From: Copromyces sp. CBS 386.78
Lineage: Eukaryota > Ascomycota > Sordariomycetes > Sordariales > Sordariaceae
DNA: 64,000 bases
Assembly: GCA_030685235.1 (NCBI GenBank)
Contig: MU839217.1
Coordinates: forward strand, 55,434-119,433
Direction: 5' to 3'
Positions within the stretch are counted from its first letter, which is position 1, and each line of letters opens with the position of its first letter. The translations under genes were made by a program, and so were the position numbers. Below the pieces are notes generated by a model that saw nothing but the letters and a program-made list of their open reading frames with translations, was not told where the DNA came from and made no database searches. Shown here piece by piece: positions 54,301-64,000 of the stretch.

Positions 54301-57300
54301 CGTAAAAATTTTAATATAGTAGATTACGTCTAAAATTTCTTTAATAAGCGGGAAGGGGTAACGGGATTTAAAGGTAACATTATTAACGTTATAATAATTT
54401 ATATAAATGCGGATTCCGCTTCCCGGTTTCTTAATAAGGAGTAAAAGTATTGAAGCCTCTAATTATAAAGGCCTAATAAATTTCTTTTAGAATATATTAT
54501 CGACTTATTTTTTAATAATATTAAATTCGTTAGGATTAAACGTACGCCCGTAGGAAACGGGAAGGGTTGCTCCTAGACGGAGTTTAATTTTTAAATCGTA
54601 TACCCTATAGGGAAGAAGAATATCTACTCCTTCTTATAGGAAGGTTTACATATAATATTAGTATTGTCGCGAGAATTTAATTTAAATTTCTACGACCGTT
54701 TTAAGAGGTTTGTTAACCTTTTTATAGAATTTAATTGCGTCCTTAGATATAATTTTATTAATAGCGATATTATTTGCTATAAAATATTTGTTAATTACTT
54801 TTTTATAACGAGGAAAATTATTGTTAATACCGTTAATTTTAATAGAGTTAGAAATTTTTATAGCCTTTAAAGCGGCTTCGTCTCCCTTCCCTACTAGGGC
54901 GTTAATCTAACGATAATATTTACTATTGAAAAAGTATTTGAAACGCTAGCCTTTACTTAGTAATATTTCTATTACTATATTTAGTATAAAATTATTATTT
55001 ATATTTTAGGGGTCTAGGATCCGTCTTTCCTTTTTTAATTATTCGTTTTCTTCGGTTAATTTACGGATATTTTCGTTTAAATTAGCCCGAATTGTACAGA
55101 TAATCGGGAATTTATAAATTTCCGCTAATTAATTAAAAGTAGTGGCTGGGAGTTCTTTAATATTATTAGGGTTAATAGGACTAGTTAGAATATTATAGAG
55201 CCGGACCGGGATTCGGTAGTTTACTATAAAGGTCGTTACGCCGCTAGCTTAATGGTAGGGTGCCGGGCGAAATATTAAAAGAGGTACTAGGGGTAAAGCT
55301 AATAGTATAATTATATTACCGCCTTTTACTTTCCCGAGTAGAATAGTGCCCAATCGGTTAGTAACTTTATATTTAAAATAGTAAAATCGTTAACGAACGG
55401 TTCATTTAATTATAATAGAAACGGATAACCGCCTAATAGCTATTACTTCGTTGTATTAGCCTTCGTTATATTAATTAAATTTGCTTTTATCTTCTATATC
55501 TTCTACTATTAAACTTTAGTACGAATACTAAATTAGTGGTCGTAAAGTCGTAAAGTAGCGGTTCGAAAACGGAATAGTACGGTTTAAGCCCCTAGGTAGG
55601 AAGTAGCTGTATTATTTATAAGTAGAGCTAAACTAAAGAGAATTATTAAATTAATTAATATTTAGAGTGTAATAAACGAGCTATAAGTAACTTAAAATAA
55701 TAGGGTTATTTTTAACCAAGTTGTAAATTAATAAATTAATAATTTTATAATAAATTCCCGCTTATATTATAAATTTAAAAAAGTAGGTAATATTGCCTTT
55801 AATTTAGCCGTCTACGAGGTATAATAGTTTAGGAACGGCGAGCGGAAGAAAAAGGAGACGGTAATAGTAAATGAAATAATAATTAATAAAATTAAGGGCG
55901 GTATATTTATTATTAACGAAAATAGTACAATATAATTTATACGGTCCGTAAGATAAATAAATAGAAAGATTTAATAAATTTAAGTATTTATAATAGTTAT
56001 TTATTAAAGATTTATTTATTTTAATAATATTTAATTGTATAAGGATAATCCTATTATCTCTTCTATATTCGTTAGATTCGTACTTCTAAATGCGATTTAA
56101 TTAGGAGGCTATATATTTCCTTAGCCCGAAATTAAATTGTTTTCGTTACTTATAATCGAACTAATAAAGCTGGGCTAGTAGGCGGGAATAGGGTTATAGT
56201 AGCCGGGAGCCGGAGTATTGGGGGTTAGAATTCTTATATTTATACCGAGGTTTATAGCGTTAATATAATATCCGTTACTATAGTTATATTAACCCTAGGC
56301 GGGCTATTACTAATTATTACCGTTATTATTACCGCCGCTATTATTATTATTACTATTATTATTACGGTTACCGTTACCTCCGTTATTAGAAGTGCCGTTA
56401 TTACTGCTATTATTATAATTATTACTACCGTTACTAATATTGCTAGCGTTGCCGCCGTAGCCTTTATAGTTATTACGGGGCTTAATTTCCTTTTTAAAGT
56501 TGACCCGAATATAATAATTAATTGAATAATAGCCGAGCTTTCTATAATAGGTATAAATACTTATCTTTATACGATATTTAAAAATATTAGCTTCGATTAT
56601 ATAAAATATTTAGATATTCGTTTTGGTTATAGCGTTAAAATCTATTACGTCGCTGCTTTAGTTAATAGTCGTTTTGGTCATAGAAGTGCTGGAATAGCCG
56701 GTAAGAGCGGAAGTATTAGTTGTATTAGTTTTATAAAATAGGTTAATTTGCTTTTCGTACTAATTTTTATCTTTTAATGCTTTAGCGGAGTTACGAACGG
56801 TATTAAATTATTTGTTAAATTTATTGTTAGCGGGCTAAGGACGTTAGTAGGAAAAGGCGAGGCGAATATAATTATTAATCTTCTAATGGAAGTAATAGAT
56901 CTTTATACTGTTATCGAACTTATATTTATCAACGAGTATAACGAATTTTTCTTTAAAATCGGTCTATTTTATATTTTTAGACATTTTAAGATTTTCGAAA
57001 GTACGGTAGGATTTTACGACGATATTAATATTATTATACTTCTTATTTAGTTCGTTAATTAATTCGAAGGCTATAGTTTACTTATAAGGCTTATTAAAGA
57101 TAGCTTTATTTAATTTAGTTTTAATAGTTTCGAATAGGACGCTTTCGATAGAGTAAGCGATAAAGGAAAATTTAAGGTATTCGTCGGCAAAAATCTTAAG
57201 CTTATTTATTTAAGCGAATTTTATATATATATATTAAATATAATACTTAGTAGTATATTTAATCGATAATCTTTTATTATTAAAGGCGGGAATAATAATA

Positions 57301-58231
57301 ATATATAATACCGACTTATAGCTATTATTATTCTTACTAATATTTATTATATTATTATCGTTATTGGGATTATTAAAAACGCTAGGAAATAAAGGGGTTA
57401 AATTAAGAGACGGCGGGGGAATTGGGCTAGTAAGCTAGGTATAAAGGTCGAAAAAGATTTTTTAGTAACGGTCCTTTTAGGATTGGAAAGCGGCTACGGA
57501 TGTCGTACGGAAATCGCTAAACTCCTTTTTAAGAGCGGCAATTTATTTGTAGAATAATTTAACTTAATTTTAGTAATCCTTTACGCTAGCCTAATCGGCG
57601 AGTAAGTATTAGGTATAGATAGTCGCGATATTACTTTCCTTGCGGGCGATTTTGTAATTGAAATTTCTAATACGAGTATATAAATAAATAATTTCCTTTC
57701 TGGCTATAATAAAGTCTTCTTCGAAGTTACGAACGTCGGCTTTGGTTACGATTACGTTATTATAGAGTAAGCGATAGAAAGCGGAGAAGAAAGTTTAAAA
57801 AATAGAAAAGTTGGCGAAATTATATATTTAAAAAATAGGGATTGAAATTTTAATCGCTTAATAATAGAAGCTTTCGAACGCTTAAACGAAAATTATTAAA
57901 TTGTTTTAATATTCTAAATTAGTAGTTACTACGATAGTATTAATAATTGTAATAACGATAAAGTTATCGGTTATTAATTAGGCTTTAGGGGTAATAGAAT
58001 TAAATATTAATCGTTAAATTTAATATGCTTTTAAATATAAAGGAGAAAAGAGAGTGCGAACGATTTTAATAATATTCGTTTTAATATTTACCTAATTTAA
58101 CGGCTAAGTTTATAATTCGAATCGGGAACGTATAAAGTCGAATTTTAATTACTAATTATTGCAATTGAAATGCGAGTAATCTTCCTCTTATTAAATAGGC
58201 GCGCGTAGCGTAATAGTTAGATATAATAAAT

Positions 58232-58481
58232 TATTACGGGGCGAAATAGTATTATAAGGGGTATAATGAGATATACGTTATTATATAAGGAGAAAGGAGG
58301 AGAGAAGGAAGTATGCGCGGAGGTCTGGCTATATATAGGCGAGAGCCCTACAGACTAGACTACGGGTACGTAAGGCTGCACGTAACGATAATATGTGCGT
58401 GGCTAGAGCTCTAGGCTCTGGTCGGCACAGCATATGTACAGTCAGTGCAGCACAGCACATCACAGGTCTAACCCTATAATA
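58232..58481 (-). repeat. 5' LTR of the gypsy element (right copy)
   Basis: Same length (250 bp) and order as the left copy: GGAGAAAGGAGGAGAGAAGG, GGCGAGAGCCCTACAGAC and GAGCTCTAGGCTCT. Its distal third retains more GC than the other copy. Confidence 0.88.
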
Positions 58482-60588
58482 CCGCGAAAAGAAATTATAA
58501 TTAGTTTAATTAAATTTTTTAATAGGAATCGGTTATAGCCCTCTATATTATATAGTAAATCTCCGGCGCTAACGAACCCGACTTTTAATTTCTAGAATTC
58601 TATAACGCAATTAAATCTTCTCTTTATAATAATTAGGTAAAAATTTATTAGCTTTAATATAATAAGAAGATTGAGGAGGACTCTAACTTCTAAATTTCTT
58701 TCCGAACTATAATTAAGGACTTTTATAAGGTAATAATAGCGAACGCTACTTAGGAAAAAGGTCGCGCCCCTCCGCTTAAAAATATAGCGTTCGTAGCTAC
58801 GTTAAGTAATAAGCCCGCTAAAGAGGACGCTCCTAATAATAATAAATAATTTAGCCTGGGGGTAGAAGGACAGGGAGAAGTTATAAAAATAATTGGTAGG
58901 AGATCTATTCTTAAAAAGAACGTTAATAAGAATAAGCGCGCTTTTACTTCTTCCTCGTCCCTACCTTCGTTAAAGAAACCCGGATTACCGTATAAACTTT
59001 ATAAATTTTATAATTATAAATTAGAATAATATTATTATATAAAGTTATAGATAGCCTTCGATAATTAGGTTAAATCCCTTACTATCTAAAAATAGGTAGA
59101 AGTAAATTTAAAAAAGGATAAGTACTTTAAAGAGGCCGTTAATTACTTTGAATAAATAAATAAAGATAATAAGAATTAATTCGGTTGCTAAATTAGTAAA
59201 AGTAGTTTTTTAATACTTATTACAGATTATTGTAGTACTATATACCTATTAAGTAATTTAGCGATCTTCGATTTAAGTACGATAATTTATATCTTTAATA
59301 AAATTAGTCGATTCGACGACTTAAATTTTATAAACCTTAGTAACTATATATAGGCTAGGGATAAATATATATTTATTAAAAGATATAATAGGGTTATACT
59401 AATAATTTAAAACGATAAAGGAAGTTACGATTCATATTTTATTAATATTATATTAGTACTAAGTATAGCTTATAATTTCGTTTTTTTAAGAAAATTCAAA
59501 GAGGAGTAGATCTTCTAGGACTATAAAAATAATTATTTATATTCTAGCTTTATAGACTCTTTAATTTATAATATCTATTTTTATTATAATTAATTTATAT
59601 CAAAGTATATCCCCTTGTAGAATAATAATTTTAACGAATCTTCTTTTACTATATAGTATTCTAATTATTTTAAGCGGAAGCCTTAAAAGGGAGATCCTCT
59701 CCGCTAGTATTTTCGATTTAATTACCTTAGCTTTAATATTTTCGCTAAATTTACTAAATAGGTATATAGCGTTCGGTTGAAGGGATTAGATCTAGTTTAC
59801 TGCGATTTATATGTAAAGGCTAAATTAAAGCGCTAAGTACGTAGGGAGGTTTAGAATTATTTCGAAGGATTCGGGTTATATTTCGCTATCGATTTCTTTT
59901 TATATAAGAAGGTAAAATTCGGTGGTATAGAATATTCGAGTTTAATAGTAATTATAAATTGATAGTTTAGGTTTATTTAAGTATATTATTTGGGTAATTA
60001 AGAAGTGGATTCTATTATTATTTATTTAGAATCCTTATTTATAGGTCTATAGATAAAATATTAGATAGTATTTTGTATTATTAAATATAATAACGAAATA
60101 ACGAATAGTAAGAAGATTACCGTTTAGTTTTTTAATAAAGGGATTAATATTAAGCTTTTAACGTTTTATACGTAAATTTAAAACGGCGGCGTAGAGCGTT
60201 TAGGGGGTATAATTAAAATTAAGGTGGTAATAATACGTTCGGGTACGAATTTGCCCTATAAATTATAATTAGAAATTATTAGAGTAATTACGTATTTATA
60301 TAACTTAATTTCTAAAGTTAAATATTATTAGAAATCCCCTAAGGAGAGATTTAAAACGTTTTATTAATTTAAAAATAATATTGTTCTACTAGTAAATCTA
60401 TTCCTAATTATTATATACTTTAAGGTCTATAATTATAAAGCCTTGGCCCTTTCTATAAAGGTAATAAAAGAGTAGAATAAAATTATAAAATTTAAAGACT
60501 GTATATAGATTAAGTATTTGGTAAGGTATTAATTAATTAATATTTACCGGATTTAGAACCTATATACGAATATTATTGTTATTATATA

Positions 60589-60983
60589 AGAGAAACTCTA
60601 TTTGCACCGTAGCCAAACTCTATTTGCACCGTAGTCCAAAACGAAAATTTAAAGTTACTCTACGAAAATAAGGGCCTATAGCCTCGAAGTAGGCTTAGAA
60701 TTTTGGTAATTTTCTACTCTATCTAACAGATTTCAAATTTGCTCCTAAATATTACCCCAGCCGTTAAATATACTAAGGGTTTTAAAAAGCCAAAAATATA
60801 CTTAGGAATTTCTTATATCTCTTAAAACAATTGGTGGGAGAGGCAGTCGGTAAGTTAGTAAATGAAGTATGATAGTGAAAAACATAAGGAATCTGAAAAT
60901 ACAATTTTTATTCTTAGAGCTTATTATTTGGCCAAGTTATACCTTATTAAAGTTTGGGACTACGGTGCAAATAGAGTTTCTCT
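60589..60983. mobile_element. 395-bp inverted-repeat element (MITE-like) in the copia
   Basis: Inverted ends AGAGAAACTCTATTTGCACC...GTAG on both sides, flanked by TATATA on the left and right (target duplication TA or TATATA). The left end carries its motif twice in tandem (AACTCTATTTGCACCGTAG at ~60594 and ~60615); the right end has one copy. No coding capacity. It interrupts the copia sequence and is AT-rich. Confidence 0.8.
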
Positions 60984-62046
60984 TATATAAAACGTCGTAT
61001 TTAATAAAAATAAAGTATTTTCTAATAACGTTAAAAAAATTTATAATACCTTTAATATTTCCTTTAAAGAATTAATTATATAATTAAAAAATTTCTATTA
61101 AATAAATATTGTGTAAATAAATTTCCTCTAATTTAATACTATTAAGGAGGGAGTTTTTAGCCTTATTGCTTAAGGCTTTCTAAACGAATCAAATATATTA
61201 GGGGAAGAGGATGAATTTAGGATACGAAATCCGTAGGCGGGTCTAGAGAAACTGTAAGGGTTTTTAGAGGAACCTTTATTAATATTGCTAGTATAAAGGT
61301 TATTAAATTTCTGGGATACGGTTTTAAATTTAAAAAATAAGGAAGAAAGGTATTTATTAACCTTTTTTAAAAGCCTAGCCGTATTTTTAGTAATTGACTT
61401 TTTTTAATTTAATAAAGATTTATAGTTAATTATAGATTAATATTTTATATGGGCTATATCTTTTATATCCGTACGGGGGAATAGATTAATAAGTATTTAG
61501 GGAGATAAAGTTATAAATTAAATTTTCTTAGAAGAAATAAGAGAGAGGGGGATCGAAGTCGACCCCGGTTACAACTTTAAATTAAAAATAATGAAGGAAT
61601 TTATATATTATTATAAAGTAAAAGGTATATTGAAAACCTTCTATCGGTTTAACTTTCTACCCCTTCTTAATAATTATAGATAATTTAATTCTTATCCTTT
61701 TAGAAAATTCTTTAAAGAAGTAGAAAAGGAATATTTGGATAAATATAGGGATTTTAAATTTTAGAAGTAGGTTAGCGCGGAAGAATTTGGAAATAACGAA
61801 ATATTCGGTTCGATATAGGTATATATTTATAAGTTCGATTAAAACGGTTGTTTCCTTAAATATAAAATATGTTTAGTTGTACGTAGAGATTAATAGTTTA
61901 AGGATAGCGTACGAGAAATATACGTAACGACTTTAGTAATTAAATTATTCTGTAATTTAATAGTAATAGCGGCCTATTTTAACTTCGATTTAATTTAATA
62001 TGATGTAAAGAATATATTTGTAAATATATTATTTAATAAATTAATA

Positions 62047-62268
62047 TATCACAGGATTAGCCTATGACATACCCACCCTATACCGACCCTTAAATGTGCT
62101 ATGCCCAAAGTCATGGCACGGTCACATATAGGGTCATATGCGCGCACGGACTGGCCTTCCAAGGCTCTCGCCTATATAGCCAGTCCTCCGTACACATCCT
62201 TCCTTTCCTCTCCTCCGTACAACAACGTATATCCTACCCTACCCCTAATAATACTTTACCCCGTAATA
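62047..62268 (+). repeat. 5' LTR of the third element (222 bp)
   Basis: Less RIP-mutated than its surroundings. Divergent homolog of the complement of the 250-bp gypsy LTR, about 30 bp shorter, with clear shared blocks in its second half. Confidence 0.65.
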
Positions 62269-63678
62269 GTTTATTATGCCTACTATCGGGCTGCGTACGT
62301 TTAAGGGAGATAGATTCAGATTACGTTTAGTACAGAAAAGATTATTTAAATCGTATCCGTAATCAATCGCTCCGCGATTAAAGACTCGACCCCTTACGAA
62401 TAGGGCAAGTAAAGATTCAATTGTAAACATTATAATTCGAGCTAGGTAATATAATATAAATATTAACCTTATCTCTTTCTCCCTCTTATACCTATTAATT
62501 AAAACGGTTTATTCTAATAATAACTGTATCCGTATTTAATTTAATAATTAATAATAGACTAATTACAAATTATTACCAATAACTTTATTATAATAACCGC
62601 TATTAATACCCTTTAAACTACCGACTCTAAAAATTAAGTAATTTACAATACCCTAGTTAAAGCACTTATAAACTTCGATAACAATCCTACTACTCGCACT
62701 CTATTATATTATACTGTAAACTACGCCCTTACGCTCGTATCGGTCCTAATATTCCGCGACGTCGCCCTCGCTTATAATTATTTTATTTATAATAATATAG
62801 TTAAAGCCCGCTTATACGTTTAGAAAGTTGAAGAGGACCTTACCGAATTTTACTAAGAGATTGATTATTTGAACGTTTGAAATATTAAATTCTAATAAGG
62901 GATTAACGAACTTAAATAATCCTTTAATAATTTTAAAATTAATACTTTTAAATCTTTTTAAAAATAAAGAGATAAATACGCTACAATTATTAATAAAGTC
63001 CGTATTTAATTTAAATAAATTTAAAAAATTAAAATATTATTTATTATATTGGTTACGGGCGCTAGTAGTAGCGGCTATAAGTTAGTATAATTATATATGT
63101 ATATTATTCCGTTCGATAGTAAAAGTATTATTCTATTAGAGAAAGCCGAAAAATACCGTTCCTAGCGTATAAAGGTTAAATTTTACTAAATTAACGAATT
63201 TACTTTTTTCGCTTTTAAATTTAAACGCTTTTTTTATATTGTTAAATACTTTAAAAGTCCTCCCTTTTCGGTTATTAAATTGCAATTAGTTAATATTTTC
63301 GAATATTCTACTAATAATACTAAATAGAAGTAGAAGACCGCTATAGACCTTTTTAAAGAATTTAATACTAAGTATAATAATTCCGATTTTACCGTTATTG
63401 TTCGTTGCGAATTCGACGATTGGAAAATGATTAAGGATATACGTTGGGCCGTTTTCGAAGATCGGTTTACTATCTTTATTAATTAGTATAATATAGATAA
63501 TTCTATAAAGGTATATTATTTTCGTAATAAAGTTAATAAAGTTGTCCGCAATATTATTGCCTACTAATACCCGCTCTCGGCTAATAATGATTATGCTAAG
63601 TAGTTCGAAATAATCTGTTCCCTAGCCTAGAGTTATAAAAATAACGTTTATTGCAAGAAGCTTGCTAACCTATTCTAT
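62047..63678 (+). mobile_element. Third LTR element (gypsy relative), 5' part, RIP-mutated
   Basis: A 222-bp LTR (62047-62268) starts TATCACAGG exactly where the copia homology stops and ends CCCCGTAATA. Read against the complement of the gypsy LTR at 51071 it shares GGCTCTCGCC-TATATAGCCAG, CCTCC, CAACAACGTATAT and the terminal CCCCGT, so it is a related LTR in the opposite orientation, the element running on the plus strand. The following ~1.4 kb is AT-rich decayed gag-like sequence with no open frame. It is then interrupted by another inverted-repeat motif at 63679. Confidence 0.65.
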
Positions 63679-63960
63679 AGAGAAACTCTATCTGCACGGG
63701 GTAAAAACTCTATCTGCACGGGGAAGAAAAAGTGACTTTCAATATTCTTTTTGGAGCACTAGATGGTATAAAAAGAAGACAAAAAGTATATTAAATTTTT
63801 CCTTATCTTTTTCTCTACCTGACAGTATCCTCCTAAATAACGTATATACCTAGTAGCCTGAGAAAACCTTAGGAAAAGAAGCAATTATAAATGAATATTT
63901 AGAGATATTAAAGAGAATGTCTTTTCGCACCGTAATGAATGTCTTCCGGCACCGTAGCCC
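63679..63960. mobile_element. Second inverted-repeat (MITE-like) element(s), incomplete
   Basis: Starts AGAGAAACTCTATCTGCACG with the motif AACTCTATCTGCACGGGG present twice in tandem (~63682 and ~63705), the same design as the left end of 60589-60983. Internal blocks (CTCTACCTGACAG, CCTCCTAAATA) also resemble that element. At 63911-63958 a further doubled motif follows (AATGTCTTTTCGCACCGTA then AATGTCTTCCGGCACCGTAG), perhaps the edge of another element running out of the window. Confidence 0.5.
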
Positions 63961-64000
63961 CACCCACTTACACCCTTCCCGCGCGCTAATGCACGCCAAA

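Larger units (their letters stand above)
51071..58481 (-). mobile_element. Ty3/gypsy-type LTR retrotransposon, RIP-mutated, nested, 7.4 kb
   Basis: Two 250-bp LTRs (51071-51320, 58232-58481) bound it, with a 5-bp target duplication CCGCG (51066-51070, 58482-58486). A pyrimidine tract just inside the left LTR (CTATCCCCCCTT) is the complement of a polypurine primer, so the element is read on the minus strand, with its 5' LTR on the right. On that strand the RT catalytic block reads AIIYFDNIKDY (core 54097-54108): YFDD has become YFDN by G-to-A. gag should lie near 56500-58000 and integrase near 51700-53500. No long frame survives. It inserted into the copia copy after that copy was in place. 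Confidence 0.88.
50295..62046 (+). mobile_element. Second Ty1/copia element, RIP-mutated, interrupted by insertions, 3' part missing
   Basis: Opens with a 170-bp 5' LTR (50295-50464) that matches the left LTR at 1955-2121. Internal sequence runs 50465-51070, is split by the gypsy element (51071-58481), and continues 58487-62046. Around 58980-59040 a translated gag-like CCHC knuckle has its cysteines turned to tyrosine (Y-K-L-Y-K-F-Y). Near 59810-59900 are pre-integrase/integrase remnants (CDLYVKAKLKR, YFAIDFFLYKK). The last 518 bp match positions 1-518, where the RT region begins, and homology stops at 62047 at another LTR. Stops everywhere and a TpA-rich composition: dead. Confidence 0.8.

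Noticed and set aside
1..64000. CRISPR array or prokaryotic operon
   Set aside because: No regularly spaced identical repeats; introns and gene content are eukaryotic.

Overview
The window looks like nuclear DNA of a filamentous ascomycete, most likely a Sordariomycete close to Neurospora or Sordaria. The evidence is short GT-AG introns of about 45-95 bp, a HET-domain gene, several UstYa/DUF3328 genes, and two flanks of extremely AT-rich, TpA-rich transposon relics that look like repeat-induced point mutation (RIP) products. The species call is inference.

Layout. Positions 1-2121 are the 3' part of a RIP-mutated Ty1/copia element ending in its 3' LTR. Positions 2122-50294 are a GC-normal gene island. 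Positions 50295-64000 are a nest of RIP-mutated elements: a second copia copy whose 5' LTR opens the block, a Ty3/gypsy-type element inserted into it (250-bp LTRs, target duplication CCGCG, minus strand), a small inverted-repeat element also inserted in the copia, and a third LTR element cutting the copia at 62047. The two copia copies share orientation and bracket the whole island.

Gene island, left to right: a DUF2236 pseudogene killed by three CAR-to-TAR stops; a large conserved fungal protein of unknown function; a TFIIA gamma-like protein with low-complexity insertions; a six-exon cytochrome P450; a chromate transporter; a double GFA-domain protein; two tandem short inverted-repeat elements; then the most interesting part, 17.7-26.0 kb. 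There a small secreted precursor with two Kex2-delimited repeats (AQGVVTWADVTKR) lies beside four genes of the UstYa family, the oxidases that cyclise dikaritin-type fungal RiPPs. This looks like a small RiPP locus. A small Cys-rich gene and its broken paralog sit among them.

Further right are a TauD-type dioxygenase, an F-box-like protein whose start lies in a degenerate minisatellite, a GH47 mannosidase, a HET protein, a small conserved protein, tRNA-Thr(AGU), a dienelactone hydrolase, a DUF1996 pseudogene (lost start plus frameshift), a small secreted protein, and a decayed ammonium permease next to the right-hand repeats. Decay is frequent: DUF2236, DUF1996 and the permease are broken, and one UstYa gene has an apparent frameshift. 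Some single-base losses could be assembly errors.
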